DNA of 64,000 bases from Eubacteriales bacterium (GCA_028694155.1 JAQUTY010000009.1:41124-105123); one strand, 5' to 3'. Shown: positions 44,136 through 53,836, counted from the first letter of the stretch. Made by a program: numbers and translations. The notes: generated from the sequence alone by a model not told the origin.

Positions 44136-46112
44136 CTACCCTACTTTTATCAGGTTTTCAATCTCTTTTATTAAGGTGATGTTGTCGCACCCTTTGGAGC
44201 ACTTTGCACCCACCCCATTGAAGTCGACAGAGCCCGTAGGCTTATACCAGCTAAATCCGCTGAAATAGGTGTAGTAGTTCGATGTTTCCTTGAACTTGTG
44301 CCCGCAGCGTGCGAATATTTCATTTCGTGCATAGCCCAAAAGCGACAGCAGCGAACGGGAGCTGGTGGCGGGTATGTTCCAAAGCTGTGCGGTTGTCAGC
44401 TTTGTGTCAAGGCTGTCGGAGAAAACCAGGCCGTCCGAATTGAACGGACTGTTGCCGTCATTGTCCGAAAAGACCATGCTTCCCCCGTCAAGCGTGTATA
44501 CCGTGTAGAGTGAGCTGTTAAAATCGCTCGTTCCTTTGGCGTTAGTCTTTGTAGTATAAATATGCGTCACTACCTCGCTTGCCTTTGGATCGGTATTCGC
44601 CTTGATATTGTACACGTCTGCCACCATATATTCTGTGCCGCCGGAGGTGGTGACCTGAAGTACCAGTCTAAAGCAGTTTGCATATTCCGCCGTTTCGGTC
44701 TTTCTGACAATGAAGTAGTTATAGACCACCTCGCTGTCTTTGAATGCGTTGGAATAATAACTCGTCTTTGCCGTGCGTATCGCCTTTCTCACCGCCGTCT
44801 GATCGTAGCCATACAGCGATGTGATGCACCCGGTGGTATCCGTGTCAATCGCAGGGGCGTTTGTGGGCGTGGCTGTCGTGGCTACTGGAGTTGGCGTCAC
44901 CGTGGGGGTTGGCGTAGGCTCGTCTGTCAAAACGGGAGTTGTCGAAGGTTCGATGGTGGCAACCGGTGCTGTCGCAGACGGCGCAATTTGAGAGCTTTTT
45001 ATCAGCATTTGCTCGGCGGTATAAGTCCACTTGGTTGCGCTCAGATTGATTTGGGCTGCATACAGAAGCTCACTTATTCGCTCGTTTGTACTGCTAAGCT
45101 CGACCGAATAGCTGCCGTCTGCATTCGCAGTGGTTATAAATCCTAAACTTACCATGGTCTGCACATTCTGCTCCGTTTGAGGCAGGTTCTCAAAGCCACA
45201 CGCCTTTATTAGTGCAGTTGTGTCCATGTTGACGCTGTACAACAGCGGAGATGTTCCCAGCGTGACAATCATAAATTGCTCAAGGTCGATAGTGCGCGGA
45301 TAGCCGCTGTCCATGGTGGGTATCGCCCCTGCCGCCGCCTGCATCTGCTCCTGTGTGAGCGTCCATGTAGTATTGCTAAGGTCTATCTGTGCCTGAAGGA
45401 GCAAACTTTCGATATTTTCGTTTGTGCTGCAAAGCTCAATAGAGTAGCTTCCGTCCTGCATAGTGGTTGACAGGAAGCCCAGGCTCATTATGGCTCCGAC
45501 CTTGACATCCGTTTGAGGGAGATTATCAAAGCCACATGCGACCAAAAGCGCATTTGTGTCCATCGACACGGCATAGGTCTGCGTCTGCGTATCGAAGGTG
45601 ACTATCAAAAACTGACGAACGTCTATCGTGCGTGGGTAGCCCTTTGAAGGCTCGCAGGCAAGCTCCATTGCCGCAGCGTCCCACGTCCATGAGGTGTTGC
45701 TCAATCTCAAGCCTGCACCATTTAGTATGTCATATATTTGGTCTTGAGTTTTGTCGGACACTATGGCGTAATTGATATTATACTTGCCGTCCGTTGTCGG
45801 CTCAACCAAAAAGACTATGCCCTTTAGCACCTCTAGCTCGGGATACCTACTGTAATCAAAGCCTTTTGGAGAGTTGACATTGCTCTGGCTTGGCAGATGC
45901 TCGCCCTTTACAAGAGCGTCATAATCAAGCATCACCGAATAGCCCGTATCCGTTTTAGATGCGGTTATATACTCCTTGATGCTGATGGTTTGGAGATTCT
46001 TCCCCGTCAGATAATAGGCAGCACACACGGCGATGGCAGCAACTACAACGATGCCGCACACAACGCCGGCGATGATCTTTGCCATCTTACCGTTGCGATC
46101 GGACTTGCTCAT
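44136..46112 (-). CDS. Membrane-anchored YARHG-domain protein with internal repeats
   Basis: A 658-residue protein: short cytosolic start (MSKSDRNGKMAK), one membrane helix (about 13-33), three repeats of about 110 residues with GYPRTID(V/L)-QF and ACGF-NLPQT motifs (about 60-370), a Thr-Pro linker (about 385-425), an unrecognised domain, and a YARHG domain near the C-terminus (GYARNEIFARCGHKF ... YFSGFSWYKP). The start at 46112 is set by GAAGGAGG five bases upstream, which itself codes the last residues of the previous gene. The ectodomain probably faces outside. Family function is not known. Confidence 0.75.
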   Translation of the reverse strand: MSKSDRNGKMAKIIAGVVCGIVVVAAIAVCAAYYLTGKNLQTISIKEYITASKTDTGYSVMLDYDALVKGEHLPSQSNVNSPKGFDYSRYPELEVLKGIVFLVEPTTDGKYNINYAIVSDKTQDQIYDILNGAGLRLSNTSWTWDAAAMELACEPSKGYPRTIDVRQFLIVTFDTQTQTYAVSMDTNALLVACGFDNLPQTDVKVGAIMSLGFLSTTMQDGSYSIELCSTNENIESLLLQAQIDLSNTTWTLTQEQMQAAAGAIPTMDSGYPRTIDLEQFMIVTLGTSPLLYSVNMDTTALIKACGFENLPQTEQNVQTMVSLGFITTANADGSYSVELSSTNERISELLYAAQINLSATKWTYTAEQMLIKSSQIAPSATAPVATIEPSTTPVLTDEPTPTPTVTPTPVATTATPTNAPAIDTDTTGCITSLYGYDQTAVRKAIRTAKTSYYSNAFKDSEVVYNYFIVRKTETAEYANCFRLVLQVTTSGGTEYMVADVYNIKANTDPKASEVVTHIYTTKTNAKGTSDFNSSLYTVYTLDGGSMVFSDNDGNSPFNSDGLVFSDSLDTKLTTAQLWNIPATSSRSLLSLLGYARNEIFARCGHKFKETSNYYTYFSGFSWYKPTGSVDFNGVGAKCSKGCDNITLIKEIENLIKVG

Positions 46113-46114
46113 TC

Positions 46115-46768
46115 CTACCTCCTTCTGCCACAGTTCGAGCAGAAAGTAGCGTTCTTGTCGATTGGTTCGCCGCAATAGATGCAGCGAATTATCTGCGGTT
46201 CATATGCCTTGGCGACAGGCTCGGAAGGCTGCGGCTCAAACATTGCTTCGGGCTGCGGCTCGGTTTCTATGGCGGTCTGCTGCTCCGCCTTGGGTTGGTC
46301 AATAGGCTCAGGCTGTGGCTCCGCCTCCAATTCGGCACGCGGTGTCATGTGCATGGGGCGGCGGAATTGTCCGACCTTGCTCTGTGGCTCATCGTCCTGC
46401 GCGAATAAAGAGGGAATTGGCTCAGTCTCACGTCTTTGGGCTGTCACGGGAGTACGTCTGATGTTTCTTTGGAAGGTGGTATCCTCATCGGAATCATCTG
46501 CGTTGGCATCATTGTCCTCATCCTCGTCCTCGTCCTCTTCGTCCTCATTATCATCGTCCTTGAATGCAACCAGCGAAATTGTGAGAATTATCGCAATCAG
46601 CAATAACGCCACGCCTACGACAAGAAAAATGACGTATGTCGAATGGAACATCTGGTAGAGCGTTCTGCCCACCAGCGCAAGATTCATGCTTACCGCAATC
46701 AGCGCAAACAGTCCGAAGCTCACCAAAACGGCTGCTAATGTGAATAATACGGTGCGTAGAGTTTTCAT
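46115..46768 (-). CDS. Membrane protein with acidic region and C-terminal zinc ribbon
   Basis: A 217-residue protein with two membrane helices (about 8-28 and 45-70), a highly acidic stretch (DDDNEDEEDEDEDEDNDAN), a Pro/Glu-rich linker, and a C-terminal zinc ribbon (CIYCGEPI ... CSNCGRRR). The zinc ribbon and acidic part are predicted cytosolic. Its stop is two bases from the next ATG, and its last three Arg codons form that gene's ribosome binding site. Function unknown. Confidence 0.7.
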   Translation of the reverse strand: MKTLRTVLFTLAAVLVSFGLFALIAVSMNLALVGRTLYQMFHSTYVIFLVVGVALLLIAIILTISLVAFKDDDNEDEEDEDEDEDNDANADDSDEDTTFQRNIRRTPVTAQRRETEPIPSLFAQDDEPQSKVGQFRRPMHMTPRAELEAEPQPEPIDQPKAEQQTAIETEPQPEAMFEPQPSEPVAKAYEPQIIRCIYCGEPIDKNATFCSNCGRRR

Positions 46769-46791
46769 AAAAGTGTCTCCTTTTTTGCCTG

Positions 46792-48120
46792 TTAATTTTC
46801 TACAAGGGATTGGATTTGCCGAAGCAATTTGATGTTGTTTCTCTCAGTTTCGGTCATCCTATCCTCCCAATTCTCTTCCTTAGCCTCATACCAACTATAT
46901 TGGTTGAAGTGCACAAAAAATTCATTTTCCTCTGTTTGGGAAAACGCCATGTAGTAACGAGCGTTAATCTCTTTTCTCACATAGCGCAGCACGTTGGCAA
47001 GCGAATGCCCCTGTACCGCCGTCAAGCTCCAGATCATATCCTCGCTCAACTCATCGTAGGAGGGCGACCACATCACCCCGTTTGCCATCATGTAGCTGGT
47101 GGGATATCCGCCGAAACGGATAAACCCGTTTTGATCGAACAGGTTCTTATCCTTTACCACGATTCCGCCGCCATACAGCTTGTCGATTCTGTAACGGCCT
47201 GAATCAAACCTGCTTGTGGACGATGCCTCCTCCTGCGTGTTATACATATTCACATCGACACGCCCGTAGACAATCTTTTCTTCTGCCGTCCATCTGAGGT
47301 CGTAAATATCGACCGTGAAAAAGAACACGTCGGGTTCGACACCCTTCTCCAGTTCCGCCGCATCTAACTTCTGCGTGGTATGATAGACTGCACGGTAAAG
47401 ATTGACATAATCCTCCTGCTGTGTGTCTACTATAAAATAGACTTGTGTCTTAGTTGTGCTGTAATTGTTTCCAAATATCTCCTTGCACAAAAAATCTCGC
47501 TCATCATGCACCCTTTGGCACACGTCCCGAAGGTTCAGTCCGTTGTCGTTCTTGTCAAGCAATCTTACAATATATCCCTCGTCCATTTTGGGCTGCTCCG
47601 TTTGCAGCGGATGCACGGTAGTTTCAGGCTCAAGGGGCTTGGTGCTTGGCGCAACGGAGTCCGGCTCCTCAATCACTGCACCCTTTATCTGCTGATCCCA
47701 CTCCAGCGACTCTACTATGATGCCATATTTTTTGAGAGTATCCACATCGCAGCTTACGGTGCAGTGCATCATTGTCTCGTCCTCTGTATATGACAGGGTG
47801 AGTGACATCGAACAGAGCGCAGCCACATCGGGATAGTGTTCCACACTCACATGAGCATCGTTGGGCGAGGGCAATCTAAGGGCAGATATTATCGCATCTA
47901 CATCAATTATTCCGCGTGGCAAACCGTCAGCATCCCACCCGACATAGGTGAACTTACTCAGGTCAAGCTCCTGCGAGTATCCATGCGAGCAAAATACGCT
48001 CAGCAATATTGCAAGCACGAACAGACAAAGGGATAGCGTATAACAAACTATACGAAGTCCCTTTGTCTGCTGCCGTGTCAGCTTATTCTTTGATTTACTG
48101 CTTTGTTCCGCAGCTGCCAC
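46792..48120 (-). CDS. Membrane-anchored YARHG-like protein
   Basis: A 442-residue protein with one N-terminal membrane helix (about 24-46, after the basic segment NKLTRQQTKGLR), a large ectodomain, and a C-terminal segment like a YARHG domain (LRYVRKEINARYYMAFSQ ... FNQYSWYEAKEENWEDRM). The usual YARHG signature (YARHG) reads NARYY here, so it is a divergent copy. The start is GTG at 48120, nine bases after GGGAG, overlapping the previous gene by 26 bases. Ends in a helix (NNIKLLRQIQSLVEN) that resembles the end of the other YARHG protein. Confidence 0.68.
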   Translation of the reverse strand: MAAAEQSSKSKNKLTRQQTKGLRIVCYTLSLCLFVLAILLSVFCSHGYSQELDLSKFTYVGWDADGLPRGIIDVDAIISALRLPSPNDAHVSVEHYPDVAALCSMSLTLSYTEDETMMHCTVSCDVDTLKKYGIIVESLEWDQQIKGAVIEEPDSVAPSTKPLEPETTVHPLQTEQPKMDEGYIVRLLDKNDNGLNLRDVCQRVHDERDFLCKEIFGNNYSTTKTQVYFIVDTQQEDYVNLYRAVYHTTQKLDAAELEKGVEPDVFFFTVDIYDLRWTAEEKIVYGRVDVNMYNTQEEASSTSRFDSGRYRIDKLYGGGIVVKDKNLFDQNGFIRFGGYPTSYMMANGVMWSPSYDELSEDMIWSLTAVQGHSLANVLRYVRKEINARYYMAFSQTEENEFFVHFNQYSWYEAKEENWEDRMTETERNNIKLLRQIQSLVEN

Positions 48121-48532
48121 AGAAGATCGCTCCCTCTTTCAACGCACTGCCGCATGCACGACATACGTTGGCACGAGGTGCTACCGGTACGGTGGGAGAA
48201 TCGCCGCCCACTGTGTTTCCGCACTTTGCGCAGAATTTTGCGCCTTCCTTCATCACGGCACCACACGCATTGCATACTACCTGTATTTCAACACGCTGTC
48301 CGCACTTGGGACAAAATTGTGCGCCTTCCTTGAGAAGTGCCAAACAACCGGTGCAGCGTTTGCCCAACTCCATGCTCCTCTGATAGGCATTGACTGCCTC
48401 GATGTCACGATCAAGCTGGGCATCTATTCCTGCAATGCCTGCAACCGCAAAGCAGCGTTTGCCCAAAGACAAATACAATTCGTCCAGCTCTCTTTGCTCT
48501 GCTTCCATTTGTTTTTGCAATAAATCCGCCAT
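48095..48532 (-). CDS. Triple zinc-ribbon protein
   Basis: A 145-residue soluble protein: helical N-terminus (about 1-55) and three zinc ribbons, each with two Cys-x-x-Cys knuckles (CTGCLALLKEGAQFCPKCG, CNACGAVMKEGAKFCAKCG, CRACGSALKEGAIFCGSCG). The three ribbons are close repeats. The role is unknown; zinc-ribbon modules of this kind bind nucleic acid or protein. The genomic context pairs it with membrane YARHG proteins. Confidence 0.75.
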   Translation of the reverse strand: MADLLQKQMEAEQRELDELYLSLGKRCFAVAGIAGIDAQLDRDIEAVNAYQRSMELGKRCTGCLALLKEGAQFCPKCGQRVEIQVVCNACGAVMKEGAKFCAKCGNTVGGDSPTVPVAPRANVCRACGSALKEGAIFCGSCGTKQ

Positions 48533-48550
48533 AGTTATACCTCCAAAAAA

Positions 48551-49780
48551 TTAGAATGCGAAGTTCCCGTCAACAAAAACAGGAATCTGTCTGCCGTCGT
48601 GTGTCGTGCCCGTAATGGAAAGGTCTTTGGTTCCGACCATGAAGTCCACATGGGTCATTGAATCGTTCAAGCCTGCCTTAAAAAGCTCCTCCTTGGTCAT
48701 ATCTATTCCGCCCTTGACCGTGCTTGCATATGCCCTGCCAAATGCAAAATGGCAGGAGGCATTCTCATCGTACAACGTTTCGTAATAGAGCGTGTTTGAA
48801 TTGGATATGGGCGAATCGAAGGGAACCAACGCAACCTCGCCAAAGTAGCGTGCGCCCTCGTCAAGAGCAAGCGCATTTATTAGCTGCTCCTCGCCCTGCG
48901 ATGCCGAAGCCTTCTCTATTCTGCCGTTGATGATTTCAAAGCGAAGTCCGTCCATGACGTTGCCGTTTCTGCATAGCGGCATGGAGGCACATACAACGCC
49001 GTTGACACCGTCACGCTTTGGTGCGGTGAATATCTCCTCGGTAGGCATATTGGGCATATAAAACTGCCCATCTGCCGTTACGTCTCCGCCTGCTTCCCAA
49101 ACGTGACCTTTGGCAAGCTCGACCACAAGATCCGTACCCAATGAGTTCTTATAGTGCAGGCTGGCAAAATTGTAATCGTTCAGCTTCGCCATGCGCTCCC
49201 GCAGCCTCCTGCTATGCTCTTTCCACTCTTCAACAGCCGTTCCATCGCCGGTAACCCGCACCGCCATGAATATCTTCTCCCACAAAGCCTCAACCGCACT
49301 TGCCTCGTCCAGCTTAGGAAACACTATCTGCGCCCACTTGGGTGACGAAAGGCAACCGATGCACCACGATGAACAATTCTTGTTGCGAAGCTCACGATAT
49401 TCCTTGAGGGCAAGCCCTGAGGACTTTTGTGCGTTCAATATTCTGTTTGCATCAACGCCAAGAAGGTTTTTGGGATCTTCCGATCTGAGATGCAAAAATG
49501 CTGCCTTTTCCTTGGCATAATCGGTGTAAAAGTCTACGCTCCACCGTGGCGTTTGATTAAAGACGCTCTCATCGGCATGGAGATATTTCATTCGTGTAAG
49601 GTCATTATCCATCCAGCTCATGACGACCTCACGACAGCCCTTCTGATATGCAGCCCTTGCACACTCACGAGCAAACTCGGCATGATCTACGGGACAGAAA
49701 ATAATCAGCGTCTGACCCTTTTGAATGTTGACACCTGTTTCCACGAGTAATGCTGCATATTCCTTTAGCTTTGCGTTCAT
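48551..49780 (-). CDS. M29-family aminopeptidase
   Basis: A 409-residue cytosolic metallo-aminopeptidase of family M29 (AmpS/PepS/aminopeptidase T), removing N-terminal residues from peptides. Visible features are MPTEEIFTAP and FGEVALVPFDSPIS (metal-binding Glu residues), and a C-terminal HVDFMVGTKDLSITGTTHDG. Length fits the family norm of about 410. A suitable ribosome binding site GGAGG precedes ATG. Its position inside the zinc-ribbon/YARHG run may be incidental housekeeping. Confidence 0.9.
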   Translation of the reverse strand: MNAKLKEYAALLVETGVNIQKGQTLIIFCPVDHAEFARECARAAYQKGCREVVMSWMDNDLTRMKYLHADESVFNQTPRWSVDFYTDYAKEKAAFLHLRSEDPKNLLGVDANRILNAQKSSGLALKEYRELRNKNCSSWCIGCLSSPKWAQIVFPKLDEASAVEALWEKIFMAVRVTGDGTAVEEWKEHSRRLRERMAKLNDYNFASLHYKNSLGTDLVVELAKGHVWEAGGDVTADGQFYMPNMPTEEIFTAPKRDGVNGVVCASMPLCRNGNVMDGLRFEIINGRIEKASASQGEEQLINALALDEGARYFGEVALVPFDSPISNSNTLYYETLYDENASCHFAFGRAYASTVKGGIDMTKEELFKAGLNDSMTHVDFMVGTKDLSITGTTHDGRQIPVFVDGNFAF

Positions 49781-49788
49781 AATTCCTC

Positions 49789-50742
49789 CTATTGTGCTGC
49801 GGCGGCACTAGCAATCTGTATTGTCGCCATCGTTATGGTGGTGAGCATTGTCACTATCAGCACATAGCTGATTTTACGCTGCTCGGTGTCCTTCGTTCTT
49901 TGTCCAATCTTCTCCATCGCATACAGGCAAGCCGAGTAGAGCTGGCGTTGTCCCTTGGAGATCTGCCACTTTGAAAAGCCCTTGTTCTCCTTAAGCTCAC
50001 GTGATATTTGGGCTACCTGCCCCACCGCATCTTCCACGTCGCAGCCGATTAGCGCAAGCACCGCTAAAATGGGACTCTCCACCGCCCTAAAGCGCATCTT
50101 TGCGGCCTTCATTCTATCTAACAGTTTTATCGTTTTTGCGGCATTGCGCTCGATGTTTACCTCGTCAAAGGCAAGAATATGGCTCATCAGCCAAGTTTCG
50201 TTTCTAAAAAGCAGCCTTGTTTGCAGCAGAGAAAACGCATCACAGCTCAATCCGATGGGCAGTTTATATACAGCCATGAGCGTTGCATAGCTCGAATCAT
50301 CGCCGCCGGTCAGCGTCTTGTGTTCATCACGCATCTGACCAAACAGCTCGCGCGATCGACGGCTCAACTGAGCATCGACCTCGTTTCTTGCCAAGATGAA
50401 TGCGGATAGGGGAAGATAATCGGTGCCAAGAAAGCCGTCCTCACGCAATAGGCGATAGGCATACTTTGTCTTATCTATCACGCTCTGTCTGTCATCCACT
50501 ATGGAGAACTGTGTCAAAAGAGCAGGTCTGCCGATGCCTCGAAGCGAGGAGAAAGCCTTGACGTCTTTTTTTAGCTCCTCTTTACATTCATCTATTGCAG
50601 AAGCGTCCACGCTCTTTGCCTGTGCGGTCAAAAGCAGCGCACACAGGCAGTGCATCATTGGGGACGCCATCTTAAATTCCTTTTTAACGGCGTTCCTGTT
50701 GTTGACAAACAGCTCTATTCTCTTCCCTAATGATTCGTTCAT
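49789..50742 (-). CDS. DUF4003-type protein
   Basis: A 317-residue largely helical soluble protein resembling the DUF4003 family (FVNNRNAVKKEFKMASPMMHCLCALLLTA start and the YRLLREDGFLGTDYLPLSAF segment), with a hydrophobic C-terminal tail (YVLIVTMLTTITMATIQIASAAAAQ) that could be a membrane anchor. The start at 50742 is set by AGAGGA and by its place one base after the upstream transporter stop. No catalytic motif; function not known. Confidence 0.7.
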   Translation of the reverse strand: MNESLGKRIELFVNNRNAVKKEFKMASPMMHCLCALLLTAQAKSVDASAIDECKEELKKDVKAFSSLRGIGRPALLTQFSIVDDRQSVIDKTKYAYRLLREDGFLGTDYLPLSAFILARNEVDAQLSRRSRELFGQMRDEHKTLTGGDDSSYATLMAVYKLPIGLSCDAFSLLQTRLLFRNETWLMSHILAFDEVNIERNAAKTIKLLDRMKAAKMRFRAVESPILAVLALIGCDVEDAVGQVAQISRELKENKGFSKWQISKGQRQLYSACLYAMEKIGQRTKDTEQRKISYVLIVTMLTTITMATIQIASAAAAQ

Positions 50743-50743
50743 T

Positions 50744-52459
50744 CTATTCCTCTGCGCCTGCCGCAAGTTTACTCTGGCGCACACTCTGTTCGGTTGCCAA
50801 TAACTTTTTCCTGCCCATTATCAGCATCATGCCGCCTGCAAAGAACAGCACTATGAGACTTAGGATACCGAAGGAAGCCTTGCCTGTCAAGCCATAGCAC
50901 AATGCGTACAGCGCAGGCCCAACAACTGCTGCGAACTTGCCGAAAATATCGAAGAAGCCGAAGTACTCATTGCTGCGCTCGGGCGGAATGAGCTTTGCAT
51001 AGTAGCTGCGTGAAAGAGCTTGGATGCCGCCCTGAACCGTGCCAACCATGAATGCAAGCACCCAGAACAGTATTTGCGCCGTGCTTGCCTTGCTCATGCA
51101 CTCATTGGTGTACTGCTCGGACATGACGGACGAAACGAATGTCTCATCGGTACGCATATCTTCAAGCGCATTATAGACCTGCTGGCTCACCTGTGCGCTC
51201 GAAAAAGCGTAGGCGGTGTATTTTTCATCTATGGGGTGTCCCTCAAATTCCAAGCGATCCAAGACCTTTTCGAACATGGACACGTTGCTGCCCTGAGGCT
51301 CTTCCTCTTTTACTATCGAAAAATAAGCACGCTGGCGATTGCTCTCCGTGTTGTTCTCCTCAATTTCCAAATTGGCGGAGATGCTGCTCTTGCCCTCCTC
51401 GCGCATTGATTTGACAATGCCGTCAAATATTTCTTTATCCTTCTCGTTTTGGAAGGAAATATCTATCTGAGCTACTCGTGCGTCAAACATATCGGCAAAC
51501 TTTTGCTGTGCAGGCTCGACTATCTGCCCCATAGAAAAACCAACGATGGTGATACAGAAATAGATGCAGATGGCGGTGGTTATCATCTTGACCGCCGAAA
51601 ACCTGTTGGCAAGCCGTGAAAACAGAATCGAGCAGGGCACGGCAACAATCTGTGTTACCACAAGTGCCAGTATCATGCCTGTGCTGTCCAAGCCCAGAGT
51701 TGAGCCGAAGTTGGTCGCCATAGAGATGATGGTATCAACACCATCGATGTAGAAAAAGTATGCCAACATGAATATCAGCAGACCCTTGTTGGTGAAAATG
51801 CCCCGAAGAGTCGCTGAAAAATTCTTCCACGCCGTCTTTGCGATGGATTTTGTCTTAGCCTCTATGTAGTGAACCTGCTTGACGTTTTTCAAAAGCGGAA
51901 TGGAGAACAGCAGCCACCAAACGCTGACGATGAGAATTGAAAATTTCTGCGAGAAAGCATTGTAGTCGCAGAACATTAAAACTGCAATGGATATGATAAA
52001 CGGAATGGTGCTGCCACCGATGTATCCTGCCGCATAGCCCCAAGCAGATACCTTGTCCATGCGCTCCTCGGTGGTAACGTCCGTGAGGAATGAGTCATAG
52101 AAAACACACGAGCCGGAAAAACCGATGCGTGACAGAACGTAGCCTACGAGCATCCACTCCCATGATGGAGCAAATGCAATAACTGCCGTGAATACTACGC
52201 CCAAGACCATAAAGAAGGTCAGAAATCTCTTTTTGTTCCCCCTTATGTCGCCAAGCGCACCCAGTATGGGCGCAAGAACCGCAACGACGAGCGATGCCAG
52301 CGATACCCCATAGCCAAACCAGACGTTCCCTGCGTCCGTTGCCATGCTGACATACAGGATGGGAAATATCGCTGCCATGATGTTGGTGGCATATACCGAG
52401 TTTGCCCAGTCATACATGATCCAGCTTTTTTCCTGCTTAGTAAATATCTTTTTCCGCAT
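50744..52459 (-). CDS. UMF1-family MFS transporter with large extra loop
   Basis: A 571-residue multi-helix transporter of the UMF1/Atg22-like MFS branch. Landmarks are the first-helix YDWANSVYATNIMAAIFP, GDIRGNKKR, SFLTDVTTEERMDKVSAWGYAAGYIGG and GIQALSRSYYAKLIPPERSNEYFGFFDIFGKF, all diagnostic of UMF1. Between two of the later helices (about residues 320-460) there is a soluble, charged insert of about 140 residues, absent from typical members of about 430 residues. Substrate unknown. Probably the first gene of a packed minus-strand run extending to about 44.1 kb. Confidence 0.85.
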   Translation of the reverse strand: MRKKIFTKQEKSWIMYDWANSVYATNIMAAIFPILYVSMATDAGNVWFGYGVSLASLVVAVLAPILGALGDIRGNKKRFLTFFMVLGVVFTAVIAFAPSWEWMLVGYVLSRIGFSGSCVFYDSFLTDVTTEERMDKVSAWGYAAGYIGGSTIPFIISIAVLMFCDYNAFSQKFSILIVSVWWLLFSIPLLKNVKQVHYIEAKTKSIAKTAWKNFSATLRGIFTNKGLLIFMLAYFFYIDGVDTIISMATNFGSTLGLDSTGMILALVVTQIVAVPCSILFSRLANRFSAVKMITTAICIYFCITIVGFSMGQIVEPAQQKFADMFDARVAQIDISFQNEKDKEIFDGIVKSMREEGKSSISANLEIEENNTESNRQRAYFSIVKEEEPQGSNVSMFEKVLDRLEFEGHPIDEKYTAYAFSSAQVSQQVYNALEDMRTDETFVSSVMSEQYTNECMSKASTAQILFWVLAFMVGTVQGGIQALSRSYYAKLIPPERSNEYFGFFDIFGKFAAVVGPALYALCYGLTGKASFGILSLIVLFFAGGMMLIMGRKKLLATEQSVRQSKLAAGAEE

Positions 52460-52565
52460 GTATTCACCCTCTCTCCAAACGTAAATATATTATAACAAAA
52501 TGCGAGCCTGTTCGCAACCTACTTTTTCCTTATTTATCTTACGATGGAAAACCACATGCCCGGTG

Positions 52566-52594
52566 TTGACATTACCGAAAATCGACAATATAAT
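52566..52594 (+). promoter_or_regulatory. Consensus sigmaA promoter of the LRR-dockerin gene
   Basis: TTGACA (52566-52571), 17-base spacer, TATAAT (52589-52594): a complete consensus match. GGAGGG lies seven bases before the ATG. Confidence 0.9.
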
Positions 52595-52613
52595 TAGGTA
52601 TGGAGGGTGCTTG

Positions 52614-53801
52614 ATGAAACATTTGATTGCATTAACATTATCTATACTTTTGCTTTTAGTTCCATGTTTGACAGCTAACGCCTATTGGGACGGCGGCTTT
52701 GAATATACTGTCGAAGATGGCAAGGCAACCATAACTGCCTATACAGGCTCGGCGGTCGGACTTGCCATTCCCGATACTTTGGGCGGATACCCCGTTGTTG
52801 CCATAGGCGATGAAGCGTTTTCGGACTGTCTAACCCTTAGAACCATCTCAATTCCTTTGGGTATTGAGAGCATCGGAGAGTTCGCCTTTTCCCGTTGCTT
52901 TTTCATCGAGTCCATCACAATACCCAGCAGTGTTGTAAGCATTGGCAGCGGCGCATTCAGATATTGCTACAAGCTCAACTCCATAAGTGCAGCGGCAGGC
53001 AACCCTGTTTATTCCAGCCTTGACGGCGTTCTGTTTGACAAAGATAAGACTGTCCTTGTTAAATATCCCACGGGCAGCGACCATGTTGAGTATACCATTC
53101 CTTCCTCGGTAATCACCATTGGCGACTGGGCGTTCAACTCCTGCTCTGAACTTGAGCGTGTCAACCTAAATTCAAAATTGCTCACAATAGGTGTTTCAGC
53201 GTTTTCAGCCTGCAACAAGCTGGATAATCTTATCATACCTGAAGGCGTGACCCAGATAGAGGCGTGGGCATTCTCTGCCTGCAGCTCGCTTGCTGATATT
53301 TCCCTTCCAAGCACAATGCAGGTTCTGGGTGAAGGTTGCTTTATGAACTGTTCATCGCTTGAAAGCATCGTGCTTCCCGACAGCATAGACTATTTTGAGG
53401 ATCTCGTGTTTAGCGGATGCGCCCTGCTTCAAGCTGCTTATTTTGAGGGCAGCACCCCCCTGTCCTTCGGCGAAAAAGTATTTGACGAGTGTCACGAGTC
53501 CTTCACTATTTACTATCATGTGGATCTAAGCGGCATATGGTCGCCAAACGGAGAAACGGAGTACTCCGAATATCCCATTGCCCCATACGGAACGCACACA
53601 GTCCTTCGTGGCGATGCAAATTTTGATAAGAAGGTCACTGCCTCCGATGCGGCTCACATTCTGCGATATGTCGTTTTTCTCGTTGCAGATGAACAAATTG
53701 ATTTAGTTGCAGCAGACGTAAACAATAGTGGTGCTGTCACCTCGGCAGATGCTGCCCGAATTTTGCGCTGGATTGTAAAACTTGAAGATAACTTAGATTA
53801 A
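52614..53801 (+). CDS. Exported leucine-rich-repeat (BspA-like) dockerin protein
   Basis: A 395-residue secreted protein: signal peptide (1-23), an LRR_5/BspA-type region of about 270 residues with the repeat I-SIGEFAF--C--L--I-IPSSV (recurring about eleven times), and a C-terminal type I dockerin (GDANFDKKVTASDAAHILR and ADVNNSGAVTSADAARILR). The dockerin is C-terminal, unlike the other two in the window. LRR_5 proteins bind host or polymer ligands; a role in adhesion is inference. Start set by GGAGGG and the signal peptide. Confidence 0.88.
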   Translation: MKHLIALTLSILLLLVPCLTANAYWDGGFEYTVEDGKATITAYTGSAVGLAIPDTLGGYPVVAIGDEAFSDCLTLRTISIPLGIESIGEFAFSRCFFIESITIPSSVVSIGSGAFRYCYKLNSISAAAGNPVYSSLDGVLFDKDKTVLVKYPTGSDHVEYTIPSSVITIGDWAFNSCSELERVNLNSKLLTIGVSAFSACNKLDNLIIPEGVTQIEAWAFSACSSLADISLPSTMQVLGEGCFMNCSSLESIVLPDSIDYFEDLVFSGCALLQAAYFEGSTPLSFGEKVFDECHESFTIYYHVDLSGIWSPNGETEYSEYPIAPYGTHTVLRGDANFDKKVTASDAAHILRYVVFLVADEQIDLVAADVNNSGAVTSADAARILRWIVKLEDNLD

Positions 53802-53807
53802 CTGGGT

Positions 53808-53836
53808 GTATCATTCCTGTTCAGTTGGTTAAAATA
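53808..53836 (+). promoter_or_regulatory. Forespore-type (sigmaF/sigmaG) promoter of the ger operon
   Basis: GTATC (53808-53812), 14-base spacer, GGTTAAAATA (53827-53836). The second element fits the sigmaF -10 pattern GG-N2-A-N-A-N-T-R exactly; the first fits GYATA at four of five positions. Germination receptor operons are forespore-expressed, so the match makes sense. Confidence 0.55.
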
